Source: Legionellaceae bacterium (GTDB lineage Bacteria > Pseudomonadota > Gammaproteobacteria > Legionellales > Legionellaceae). From it: DNA of 12,931 nucleotides. The notes beneath the pieces are model-generated. The model saw only the letters and a program-made list of their open reading frames with translations, made no database searches and was not told where the DNA came from. The stretch spans positions 1 through 12,931 of the forward strand of contig CANISA010000016.1 in assembly GCA_947470005.1 (NCBI GenBank). The letters are read 5' to 3'. Within the stretch, counting starts at the first letter, position 1, and each line of letters opens with the position of its first letter. Below are positions 1 through 6,926 of this stretch, one piece after another. The position numbers and the translations under genes are program-made.

Positions 1-118
1 AAGAAGGTCCTGCACTGACACCAATACCTGCATCACCGTAATGTCCTGTTTCTACAGCAAAACACAGGCTTGGCAGGATTGATAGAATTAAACTGTTCCT
101 GACAGAATACGCGTTCAT
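1..118 (-). CDS. secreted protein, N-terminal part only (runs off left edge)
   Basis: Thirty-nine codons are visible, read from an ATG at 118 down to base 1, so the C-terminus is missing. The residues show a signal peptide: a basic start (MNAYSVRN), a hydrophobic stretch (SLILSILPSL) and a likely signal peptidase I site after CFA near residue 21. A glycine-rich mature start (VETGHYGDAGIGVSAG) follows. An AGGA Shine-Dalgarno lies 8 nt before the ATG. The gene is 20 bp downstream of the Sel1-like gene on the same strand and is probably in its operon. The mature start would suit an outer-membrane or periplasmic protein, but too little is present to name a family. Confidence 0.6.
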   Translation of the reverse strand, partial: MNAYSVRNSLILSILPSLCFAVETGHYGDAGIGVSAGPS

Positions 119-138
119 TTAAAAAATCCTTTTTTTAC

Positions 139-759
139 TCACCATCCGTGATCAATGGGGTGCGAATCAGACGGTTTATTACGCATCTGTGTCAAAGCAG
201 AAAAAAACTCCGGCTTATTCAGGCCCATCGACGCAAAAATCTGTGGAACCCTGTCCCAGCTGTTTTCTTGCTGAATGCTCGCCACAATAAGCTCAAAACC
301 TTTCTTTTTATCTTCAGGGAGACCCCAGCCGTTGATGTAACATAAGCCATGCAGCCGTTTAGCCTCAATGTGTAGCAGTGTCTCTGCTGCCTCAAGATAA
401 GCTAGCGCTTCTTCATACAGCTGAGTCATCATGCGCACATTACTTTGGCTAGCAAATAATCCCAGCACTTCCCAACTCTCTCGCGCTTTAGCCTCGTCCA
501 ACAAGGACTTTCCCACAATATATTGAGCGGTAGCATCATCCAACATAGCCGACGCACGATAACACGCTAAACGTAACTCACGAGCAAAAGGAAACTTTTT
601 TTTACCTTCTAACGGCGCATACATGGAGGCGAGGAGATGATACCCCTCTCTTTCTTTTTTTAGCATATCATCGGTCGGTGGATTGTGAACACGACTGCGC
701 TGCATGACCACTAATTTTTTAGTTAATCGATTGATCTTAAAGCGTTTCCAAGAAAACAT
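139..759 (-). CDS. small Sel1-like / TPR-like helical protein, function unknown
   Basis: This encodes 206 residues with no signal peptide or membrane segment and a basic N-terminus (MFSWKRFKINRLTKK). Most of it looks alpha-helical. Residues about 131-165 (IEAKRLHGLCYINGWGLPED and the KKKGFEL that follows) match the Sel1 pattern A-x3-G-x2-Y-x2-G-x-G-x3-D-x2-K, and residues 66-95 could be a degenerate earlier helix pair. Sel1-like repeats are protein-interaction modules; that is known of the family, and the partner here is unknown. The start is an ATG with GAGGG about 8 nt upstream. That ribosome site overlaps the stop codon of the preceding membrane-protein gene, which suggests coupled translation. 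It probably acts in the cytoplasm with the membrane protein encoded upstream, which is an inference from the gene order only. Confidence 0.75.
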   Translation of the reverse strand: MFSWKRFKINRLTKKLVVMQRSRVHNPPTDDMLKKEREGYHLLASMYAPLEGKKKFPFARELRLACYRASAMLDDATAQYIVGKSLLDEAKARESWEVLGLFASQSNVRMMTQLYEEALAYLEAAETLLHIEAKRLHGLCYINGWGLPEDKKKGFELIVASIQQENSWDRVPQIFASMGLNKPEFFSALTQMRNKPSDSHPIDHGW

Positions 760-769
760 AGCTATTCCC

Positions 770-1219
770 TCATGTGGCCGGCGAAACGGCGATAGCCCAC
801 TGCATCATTTCAGCAATAAGATACACCAACATCATAATCAAGACTATTTTAATCACTAAAAAAACCAACTCTCTCCTGTCCTGCTTGAGGGGCTTCACTC
901 GCTCGTCTTCATCCTTCAATAAAGGATTAGCCGTCGGTTTAATCTCTTCGTGGAATTGGGTCGACGACAAATACGCCAAGCCTGCAAACACCAGGGAAGC
1001 AACAAAAAGCCCCCCAAGCATCCACCACGACGCAATCGGCTCCGACAAACCAAAGTTATCCTGAAGCCAACTACTCCCATTAATAATAAACGCAGGGATA
1101 TGATAGCTCCAACCAAACCAAACTCCTGGAAGGAGGTAAAGCGAGAGCGGCAATAAAAATAAACTAACTGCAAGAGAAAACAGACTTACAATAAAATACC
1201 TGTCATTTTTTTCCATCAT
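770..1219 (-). CDS. three-helix inner-membrane protein, function unknown
   Basis: From the ATG at 1219 this is 149 residues. Three hydrophobic segments are clear: about 9-31 (IVSLFSLAVSLFLLPLSLYL), 64-85 (IASWWMLGGLFVASLVFAGL) and 117-142 (LVFLVIKIVLIMMLVYLIAE). Between the first two is a Trp- and aromatic-rich loop. Between the second and third is a charged linker rich in Lys, Glu and Asp, probably cytoplasmic. No known family was recognised. A TTG at 1231 in the same frame has GGAG five bases upstream and would add four residues (MVYA), so the start is uncertain between 1219 and 1231. It is the first gene of a probable three-gene unit with a promoter at 1291-1319, and diverges from rimO. 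A short membrane protein before a Sel1-like protein could be a membrane anchor with a soluble partner, which is speculative. Confidence 0.75.
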   Translation of the reverse strand: MMEKNDRYFIVSLFSLAVSLFLLPLSLYLLPGVWFGWSYHIPAFIINGSSWLQDNFGLSEPIASWWMLGGLFVASLVFAGLAYLSSTQFHEEIKPTANPLLKDEDERVKPLKQDRRELVFLVIKIVLIMMLVYLIAEMMQWAIAVSPAT

Positions 1220-1290
1220 GGCGTATACCAACCCCGCTCCAGCTAAAGCATAAGAGCAAAGTATGTCCTCATCCTGATTGATTCTTTAAA

Positions 1291-1319
1291 AACATAGCAG
1301 ATTCCCCTGTGCTTGCCAA
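1291..1319 (-). promoter_or_regulatory. sigma70-type promoter for the left operon
   Basis: On the minus strand TTGGCA (-35, positions 1314-1319) is followed after 17 bp by TATGTT (-10, 1291-1296). The -35 matches the consensus at 5 of 6 bases and the -10 at 4 of 6. It lies about 70 bp upstream of the membrane-protein gene in the only sizeable gap before it. Identified by eye. Confidence 0.5.
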
Positions 1320-1342
1320 GTGTTTACTGGACGCCATTTTCA

Positions 1343-1373
1343 TTGGACAGATACCCCTGTTCACCGGTATAAT
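1343..1373 (+). promoter_or_regulatory. sigma70-type promoter for rimO
   Basis: A perfect TATAAT (1368-1373) is preceded by TTGGACA (1343-1349), a -35-like element with one extra base relative to TTGACA. The spacer is 18 or 19 bp depending on how it is aligned. The predicted transcript starts near 1380, about 23 bases before the rimO ATG. It sits beside the divergent operon promoter at 1291-1319. Confidence 0.65.
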
Positions 1374-1402
1374 TCGCACACTTTTTCAACAGATAATGTG
1401 AC

Positions 1403-2710
1403 ATGAATCATCGAGTAGGCTTTGTAAGTTTAGGTTGTCCGAAAGCATTGGTGGACTCAGAGCGAATCATCACGCAATTGCGCGCGCAAGGTTATGATCT
1501 GGTTCCAACGTTTCAAGACGCGGGCGTGGTTATCATTAATACCTGTGGGTTCATTGATGCCGCAGTCAAGGAGTCACTGGATACCATTCGTGAAGCCATG
1601 GCTGAAAATGGCCGCGTAATCGTGACCGGTTGCTTGGGCGCGAAAGCGGACCTTATTCGAGAAGCATGCCCCGATGTACTGCACATCAGTGGTGCTCATG
1701 CCTATGAAGAAGTCGTACGTGCGGTACATCGCCACCTCCCTCCACCGACGGATCCTTTTACACAACTCATTCCACCTCAAGGGATTAAACTCACCCCTAG
1801 GCATTATGCCTACTTGAAAATCTCTGAAGGATGCAACCAAAAATGCACCTTTTGCATCATCCCTACCATGCGGGGAAAATTACAAAGCTATTCCATGGCG
1901 CAAGTACTCACGGAAGCCACGCACCTAAAAAATGCAGGGGTCCGCGAATTACTGGTTATTTCCCAAGACACAAGCGCTTATGGTGTTGACACGCGTTACC
2001 AAGCCGTTGAATGGAATAACAAAACACGAAGCACTCGCTTTTACGATTTATGCGAAGCATTGGGTGAACTCGGCATTTGGGTGCGTCTGCATTATGTGTA
2101 CCCTTATCCTCACGTGGACGACGTTATCCCCTTGATGCGCGATGGATTGATCCTACCTTACTTGGATATTCCCTTGCAGCATGCAAGCCCTCGCGTATTA
2201 AAAGCCATGAAGCGTCCAGCCAGCACTGAAAATACCTTAGAACGCATTGCGAACTGGCGTACTATTTGTCCCTCGATCACACTCCGATCAACATTTATCG
2301 TGGGCTTTCCCGGAGAAACTGACCAAGAATTTGAATCCCTTCTTGATTTTTTACAAGCCGCTGAATTAGACCGAGTCGGTTGCTTTCAATACTCGCCAGT
2401 AACCGGTGCCAAGGCCAACGATCTCGCTGACCCCGTCCCCGAAGCCATCAAACGTGAACGCTATGATCGCTTCATGCAAGTCCAAGCGGAAATCAGTCGC
2501 AAACGATTGCGTGCCAAAATCGGCTCACGACAAACGGTGCTGGTTGATGCCATCAACGCCGATCAAATCATTGCACGTGGCAAAGGCGACGCCCCTGAAA
2601 TTGATGGGCTTATCTACCTTCCACCAACGCCAGGCATTCAGGTTGGAACGCATGTAGACGTGATGATAACAGACAGCGATGATTATGATTTGTATGGCAG
2701 TCAAGTGTGA
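1403..2710 (+). CDS. rimO: ribosomal protein S12 methylthiotransferase RimO
   Basis: RimO is a radical-SAM enzyme that adds a methylthio group to the beta carbon of the conserved aspartate of ribosomal protein S12, using two [4Fe-4S] clusters. The 435-residue product has the family's usual length and layout. The N-terminal MTTase domain begins VGFVSLGCPKALVDSE and has three cluster cysteines at C12, C48 (INTCGF) and C77 (TGCLGA). The radical-SAM motif CNQKCTFC supplies C144, C148 and C151. A C-terminal TRAM domain covers roughly the last 65 residues. The LGCPK-x2-VDSE opening separates RimO from the related tRNA enzyme MiaB, which has a different N-terminal signature. The ATG at 1403 has only a weak ribosome site, but no better in-frame start is near. 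It has a strong promoter and no same-strand neighbour close enough to require co-transcription. Confidence 0.96.
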   Translation: MNHRVGFVSLGCPKALVDSERIITQLRAQGYDLVPTFQDAGVVIINTCGFIDAAVKESLDTIREAMAENGRVIVTGCLGAKADLIREACPDVLHISGAHAYEEVVRAVHRHLPPPTDPFTQLIPPQGIKLTPRHYAYLKISEGCNQKCTFCIIPTMRGKLQSYSMAQVLTEATHLKNAGVRELLVISQDTSAYGVDTRYQAVEWNNKTRSTRFYDLCEALGELGIWVRLHYVYPYPHVDDVIPLMRDGLILPYLDIPLQHASPRVLKAMKRPASTENTLERIANWRTICPSITLRSTFIVGFPGETDQEFESLLDFLQAAELDRVGCFQYSPVTGAKANDLADPVPEAIKRERYDRFMQVQAEISRKRLRAKIGSRQTVLVDAINADQIIARGKGDAPEIDGLIYLPPTPGIQVGTHVDVMITDSDDYDLYGSQV

Positions 2711-2721
2711 GTTATAAAATC

Positions 2722-2778
2722 ATTTATATTGATACTCTAGATAGAGAGTGATATCTTTATCGTGTTATTTATATTGAT
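2722..2778 (+). repeat. 12-bp direct repeat pair upstream of the secreted-protein gene
   Basis: The 12-mer ATTTATATTGAT occurs at 2722-2733 and 2767-2778, with start points 45 bp apart. The first copy overlaps the -35 element of the promoter at 2729-2757. The second lies downstream of the predicted transcription start, in the leader. A short imperfect inverted repeat (ACTCT at 2734-2738 and AGAGT at 2745-2749) falls in the promoter spacer. The arrangement would suit a regulator binding site, but the repeat is AT-rich and no known consensus was recognised. Confidence 0.45.
2729..2757 (+). promoter_or_regulatory. sigma70-type promoter for the secreted C1q-like protein gene
   Basis: TTGATA (2729-2734, 5 of 6 consensus) and TATCTT (2752-2757, 4 of 6) are separated by 17 bp. 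Transcription would start near 2764, about 42 bases before the ATG at 2806. The -35 overlaps the first copy of a 12-bp direct repeat. Confidence 0.5.
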
Positions 2779-2805
2779 TTGGCTTTTTATGACAAGGAGA
2801 GTGGT

Positions 2806-3333
2806 ATGAACACAATCAAGGCATCCCGTTTAATTGCAAGTACACTTGTTGTTTTCCTTTTTTCTATGTGCGGGCATGCAGGAAACCCTAACGAACATTA
2901 CGTCCAGCTCTCCAGCACAGAAACGCAGCCCGCTAGTGCAGCCATAAATGAGGCTACATTTGATGACGTAAATGGCATAAGCGATTTGGGTAGCAACAAA
3001 CACAATGTAACCGTTCATGTCGACGGTATTTATTTTGCGATGCTATCTACACAAGTTGGCTCTGTTAAACAGAAAGACCAAGCCAGTGGGTTCATCGATT
3101 TATGGTTAAACAAAGAGGGTGTGCCTGTATCCTTTAGCAATACACGACAAAGCGTCCAGGCAGGAGAAACCCACGTCATGGTCACACAAGCTATCTTATC
3201 GCTCAAAGCGGGCGACACGATTAGCGTCGGATTTTCTGCAACAAACCCAACGCTTGGTTTAATTAGCATACCCATGAAAAACAAAGAACCTACGATTACT
3301 AGCGTTAATTTCTCCATGTATAAACTAAGTTAA
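2806..3333 (+). CDS. secreted protein with possible C1q/TNF-like jelly-roll domain
   Basis: The product is 175 residues. An open frame continues upstream to a TTG at 2779, but the ATG at 2806 is preferred: it has GGAG 7 nt upstream and directly begins a signal peptide (MNTIKASRLIASTLVVFLFS) with a likely cleavage after GHA at residue 25. The cysteine at 22 does not sit in a good lipobox. The mature part is rich in beta strands and carries features reminiscent of C1q-like domains. These are a Gly-Ile-Tyr-Phe strand near 74, an LWLNKEG turn near 99, LKAGDTISVGF at 133-143, and a final strand ITSVNFSMYKL. This assignment is by pattern only. Members of that fold form trimers and bind ligands or surfaces. 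It is likely periplasmic or exported. It has its own promoter and converges on glnE with a 37-bp gap. Confidence 0.72.
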   Translation: MNTIKASRLIASTLVVFLFSMCGHAGNPNEHYVQLSSTETQPASAAINEATFDDVNGISDLGSNKHNVTVHVDGIYFAMLSTQVGSVKQKDQASGFIDLWLNKEGVPVSFSNTRQSVQAGETHVMVTQAILSLKAGDTISVGFSATNPTLGLISIPMKNKEPTITSVNFSMYKLS

Positions 3334-3342
3334 GCAACCCCC

Positions 3343-3380
3343 GCGCGACGACAATGACTGAATTGCTCTTTTAGTCGCGC
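3343..3380. repeat. 7-bp inverted repeat between convergent genes; possible weak terminator
   Basis: GCGCGAC (3343-3349) and GTCGCGC (3374-3380) are perfect reverse complements around a 24-nt loop. The loop contains a smaller CAAT/ATTG pair. The right arm is the last codons of glnE. Neither strand has a convincing T run after the stem, so intrinsic termination is doubtful. Confidence 0.3.
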
Positions 3381-6091
3381 ATTTCTTCTGTTGCATAAAC
3401 CGAATCACGAATCGCTAATACATTCATGCAATGAGCCTCATCCACATCTAATCCCTTTCGCGTTAAAAAATGAACATGTAATAGGTGATGATAATGGTTA
3501 TAAGCACGCCTCAATGTTTGATATTGTGCCCGTGTCAAGACCGCTTGCGCAGACAATTGATGTAATTGTGCCAGCGTGCTCGTCATGCGGGCTAGCGATG
3601 GGCTTGGGTGCAGCAGACCTAAAAATTGTGTCAAAAATTCCAGATCGAGCAACCCTCCAGCCACATATTTTACCGTCTCATACGCGACATACTTGCTCAT
3701 TTTTATCCGCATGTTTTTAACCTCTTCTTGCAACATAAACGGCTCTCGTTTCACCATAAAAACATCCTGTTTTAACTGCAAAAACGTGTGCCGTATGGTG
3801 CTGTTTCCAAAGACAACACGCGCGTGCAAGAGCGCCTGATGCTCCCACGTCCATGCGTGTGCGCGTTGATACACCATAAACGCATTCAGGTGACTCACCA
3901 ACAAACCCGCTGATCCAGAAGGCCGTAACCGAGTGTCCACGGAGTAGAGGACACCGGCCCCCGATCGCGTCGTTAACATGTATAGCATTTTTTGTGTTAA
4001 ACGTATCACCAATCCTTCATCTGCAGGGGATGCCTCGTGCAAAAATACCACATCCAGGTCGGAGTCATAATTCATGTTCCGACCGCCGAGCGTTCCATAG
4101 GCAATGATTCCAAAACGTGATTTGATTTGCATAATATTAGGATAACGATCCTGCAATTGCTCACAAGCAAAATCCATCACCGTCAGAACGATGACATCGG
4201 CAACATCCGCTAAAAATCGCGCAGCCCGAACCGCAGTGCACCGGCCATCCAATTCCGCGCACGCCACTGACAACCAACACGTCAACTTAAACTCACGCAA
4301 TATATCTTCTTGCCGCTCACTATCACCCAAATGAGCAAGTAAACCGTGTAATTTCCTCTTCAATTGATGACGTGATAGCGGCTTCCAAGCATGGCCTTGG
4401 TCGATCAAAATATCCAACAAAAATGGCTGACTCACCAACAATGAAGTAATAAAAGGGCTATGCTCAAACCAATGCAGTACGCCTCTAAGCGCGGAGATGT
4501 TTTCTGTTAACAAGGCCAAATAGGCACTTCGACCCACAATATTCTCAAGCAACTGAAGCACATGAAGCAAGACCACATCCGTGTTTTTCACACGCACCAT
4601 TTCAGAAAGCAACACGACCATAAACCGATCTAACCGCAAACGAGCGGCTTGAGTCAGCCGTCGACATCTGGGTGCATGCCGAAATGCTTGTATTATTTGA
4701 TAACATCGCAGGGCCTCCTTCACACCAAGGCTAGCCAACAAATTCACCGCCATGTTCAGTTCCACATGGCCTTGCCACACGTTCATCAACTGATTATCCA
4801 ACACGCGCTGCTCATTTTCATATTCCTTGCCATTACCTAAGACAGCACGAAACGCATGACTCACGATGCGTTGATATTGATGTAAGCGATCCGATAACGC
4901 GTTAAAGCAAGAAAATTTCATCATGAGAAGCACATGCGCCTGCATGCGTGGATCCGTAGGAAGCGTATGTGTTTGTTGATCCCCATACGTTTGCACCGCA
5001 TTCTCTAATTTTCGAAAAAATAAATAAGCGTGTTGTAACACGTCGGTGTGAGATAATAGCCCTTCTTGTTTAAGCGCCTGCAGCGCGTCCATCGCTGACT
5101 GCTTTTGAAGATACAGCAGTCGACCCCCGCGCATCAGCTGAAAACATTGAATAATAAATTCAATTTCTCGGATCCCTCCCTGCCCCCGCTTGATGTCATC
5201 CAACCCAGGATTTAAACGAACTTCACGATCAATCATTACCTTCATTCCACGCAATGATTCAATCACACTAAAATCAACGTAACGGCGATAAACAAACGGG
5301 GTAATCAATCGATGAAACCAAGGGTGAAATACACCGATCAAGCGGGCCTTCACCATAGCATAACGTTCCCAATCCCGTCCTTGCTCCTGATAGTAAGTTT
5401 CCATCGCTGCCAACGTAAAAACAAGCGGCCCACTTTCCCCATTCGGCCTTAACCGCAAATCCACACGAAAAACAAAGCCATCCACCGTCACGGTTTGAAA
5501 TAATCCAATAAACTGCTGAATTACTTTCGTGTAATAGTGTTGATTGCTAAGCGATGGGTCACCGTCCGTCTGTCCCGCCGAAGAAAAAGTAAAGATCAAA
5601 TCAATATCAGATGAAAAGTTAAGCTCGCGCCCTCCTAGCTTTCCCAACGCAAGCGGATACAAAAAAACAGCTTTCCCTGCTTCATCATAAGGCACGCCAT
5701 GAGAAAGGCTCACCTGTTGAGTACAAAAGCGTAATCCGTGTAAAATAAGAGCATCGGCACAATCAGACCAAGCCCTCATGGTCTCTTGTGTATCGGCTAA
5801 ACCAACCAACTCCCGTAACAGCAAGCGCAATAAATGGCGATGGCGAAATTCGCGTAAGCATGATGCAAATTCAAGGGGAGACAGGTCCAATGAGAGGAGG
5901 GTCACCTGCTTAACAAAATCACACGCATAAAGCGGCAGCCGGCAATCATCCTCAGTCAAGAGCGCGTTTAATTGGTCGCATTGACGCACAGCATAATCAC
6001 TGACTTGCAACAATTGCTGGGCCGCAGCATACAGTGGATGATTGGTAATTACCCCATCATATCCTGGTTGTATCGTCTTCAGAACACCCAC
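3371..6091 (-). CDS. glnE: glutamine synthetase adenylyltransferase/adenylyl-removing enzyme GlnE
   Basis: GlnE attaches AMP to glutamine synthetase and removes it, in response to PII and glutamine, and so sets nitrogen assimilation. The 906 residues show the two-domain layout. The N-terminal nucleotidyltransferase (removal) domain has LGKLGGRELNFSSDIDL with D162/D164 and DLRLRPNGESG near 211. A helical linker with the regulatory region follows. The C-terminal (adenylylation) domain has GTLGGRNMNYDSDLD with D678/D680 and DTRLRPSGSAG near 719. The usual lysine of the second GKLGG motif is threonine here (T667). Length is a little short of the roughly 945 residues of the E. coli protein. The start is GTG at 6091: an in-frame TAG lies six codons upstream and no ATG is near. 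Its ribosome site is only a purine-rich AAGAAGAAG. Neighbours on both sides face the opposite way, so it is probably transcribed alone. Confidence 0.96.
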   Translation of the reverse strand: MGVLKTIQPGYDGVITNHPLYAAAQQLLQVSDYAVRQCDQLNALLTEDDCRLPLYACDFVKQVTLLSLDLSPLEFASCLREFRHRHLLRLLLRELVGLADTQETMRAWSDCADALILHGLRFCTQQVSLSHGVPYDEAGKAVFLYPLALGKLGGRELNFSSDIDLIFTFSSAGQTDGDPSLSNQHYYTKVIQQFIGLFQTVTVDGFVFRVDLRLRPNGESGPLVFTLAAMETYYQEQGRDWERYAMVKARLIGVFHPWFHRLITPFVYRRYVDFSVIESLRGMKVMIDREVRLNPGLDDIKRGQGGIREIEFIIQCFQLMRGGRLLYLQKQSAMDALQALKQEGLLSHTDVLQHAYLFFRKLENAVQTYGDQQTHTLPTDPRMQAHVLLMMKFSCFNALSDRLHQYQRIVSHAFRAVLGNGKEYENEQRVLDNQLMNVWQGHVELNMAVNLLASLGVKEALRCYQIIQAFRHAPRCRRLTQAARLRLDRFMVVLLSEMVRVKNTDVVLLHVLQLLENIVGRSAYLALLTENISALRGVLHWFEHSPFITSLLVSQPFLLDILIDQGHAWKPLSRHQLKRKLHGLLAHLGDSERQEDILREFKLTCWLSVACAELDGRCTAVRAARFLADVADVIVLTVMDFACEQLQDRYPNIMQIKSRFGIIAYGTLGGRNMNYDSDLDVVFLHEASPADEGLVIRLTQKMLYMLTTRSGAGVLYSVDTRLRPSGSAGLLVSHLNAFMVYQRAHAWTWEHQALLHARVVFGNSTIRHTFLQLKQDVFMVKREPFMLQEEVKNMRIKMSKYVAYETVKYVAGGLLDLEFLTQFLGLLHPSPSLARMTSTLAQLHQLSAQAVLTRAQYQTLRRAYNHYHHLLHVHFLTRKGLDVDEAHCMNVLAIRDSVYATEEMRD

Positions 6092-6113
6092 CTTCTTCTT
6101 TTTGTGCTATACA

Positions 6114-6143
6114 ATTATATAACGCATACACAGAGTATGCCTA
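6114..6143 (-). promoter_or_regulatory. sigma70-type promoter for glnE
   Basis: On the minus strand a perfect TATAAT (6114-6119) is preceded after 18 bp by TAGGCA (6138-6143, 4 of 6 to TTGACA). Transcription would begin about 15 bases before the GTG start of glnE. The plus-strand TATA-like elements for the divergent binding-protein gene (TGCTATACA from 6105, TATATA at 6116) overlap it, so the two promoters would compete. Confidence 0.5.
6124..6140. repeat. inverted repeat in the glnE/binding-protein divergent promoter region
   Basis: GCATAC (6124-6129) and GTATGC (6135-6140) form a perfect 6-bp inverted repeat around five bases. It lies in the spacer and -35 of the glnE promoter and in the 5' leader of the binding-protein gene. 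It could be a repressor operator serving both genes or a small RNA hairpin before the ribosome site. It does not match the ArgR or NtrC consensus well. Confidence 0.45.
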
Positions 6144-6157
6144 ACGGGATATTCAGC

Positions 6158-6919
6158 ATGAAAAAATTACTCTGGCTTACGCTCATCTTCCCCGTCATTC
6201 TATATGCCGCCGGGCAATATAAGACGCCGATACCTGAGAGTCAGCCCTTACGCATAGCAATCACCTCGTTTACCGCGCCCTTTGTGATGCAAAGCAGTTA
6301 TGATCAATTTTATGGTTTTGATATCGCCATGATGGAATACGTCTGTACTGCCATACAACGACGTTGTCAATATGTGCCCATGAGCATGGATGAAATACTT
6401 CCTGCCATTAACAATCGGAGTGTCGATCTTGGGGTAAGCTCGATAGTAATTACACCCGATCGGTCCAGACTAGTTCAGTTTTCTCTCCCCTACATGATAA
6501 GTCAAGGGCAGTTCATTGGAACTGCGGCCCTCGCGAAACAAACGGTTAATAGTCAGGTATTAAATAATAAAAAAATTGGTGTCGTTCGAGGAAGCGTCTA
6601 TGACGATCAAATTAAGTTGATGGGAATAAAGCACCTACGTGTCATCCCCTATCAATCAGGTGACCAAATGATAGCCGCACTTAAATCAGGTTACATTGAC
6701 TTAGGGTTTCTTGACAGCCACACGGCGCAGTACTGGCAAGATAACTCCTCCGGCAGTCTCCATACGCTCGGAAAAGCCTTTCCAGTTGGTTTTGGTTTAG
6801 GCATTGTGGCAAACCGTGCAGATATCGCTTTAATTCAAGCGGTTGATATTGCTCTTATGCGTTACCAAAACAGTCCGAATTTTAAGACCAATTATAATCT
6901 CTATCTAAACAGTTTTTAG
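6158..6919 (+). CDS. periplasmic amino-acid-binding protein (SBP family 3), orphan
   Basis: This 253-residue protein resembles solute-binding components of polar amino-acid ABC importers (the ArtJ/HisJ/GlnH type). A signal peptide (MKKLLWLTLIFPVILYA) is followed by family landmarks. These are LRIAIT near 31, YGFDIAMMEYV near 52, the ITPDRSRLVQFSLPY block at 98-112 with R102 where the ligand carboxylate is usually held, KKIGVVRGSVYDD at 138-150, and YIDLGFLDSH at 179-188 with D186 as the likely amine contact. The open frame extends upstream into glnE sequence, but the ATG at 6158 has GGGA 8 nt upstream and starts the signal peptide. No permease or ATPase gene lies nearby, so it either serves a transporter encoded elsewhere or acts as a sensor. 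The ligand cannot be told from sequence alone; a basic or polar amino acid is the best guess. It ends seven bases from the convergent permease gene. Confidence 0.88.
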   Translation: MKKLLWLTLIFPVILYAAGQYKTPIPESQPLRIAITSFTAPFVMQSSYDQFYGFDIAMMEYVCTAIQRRCQYVPMSMDEILPAINNRSVDLGVSSIVITPDRSRLVQFSLPYMISQGQFIGTAALAKQTVNSQVLNNKKIGVVRGSVYDDQIKLMGIKHLRVIPYQSGDQMIAALKSGYIDLGFLDSHTAQYWQDNSSGSLHTLGKAFPVGFGLGIVANRADIALIQAVDIALMRYQNSPNFKTNYNLYLNSF

Positions 6920-6926
6920 GAGCGCA

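Noticed and set aside
148..345. Plus-strand frame opposite the Sel1-like gene
   Set aside because: It is antisense to a frame with its own ribosome site and Sel1 pattern and shows no features of its own.
2779..2805. TTG start extending the C1q-like protein by nine codons
   Set aside because: It has no ribosome site and would place residues ahead of the signal peptide; the ATG at 2806 has GGAG at proper spacing.
3391..3839. Plus-strand open frames inside glnE
   Set aside because: They lie wholly opposite a well-supported gene, lack domain features and have no ribosome site.
6124..6140. ArgR operator
   Set aside because: The repeat lacks the ArgR box pattern of paired TGAAT-like half sites, so a named regulator cannot be assigned.
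5972..6157. Upstream extension of the binding-protein frame
   Set aside because: It overlaps the 5' end of glnE on the opposite strand, and the ATG at 6158 has a good ribosome site and directly begins the signal peptide.
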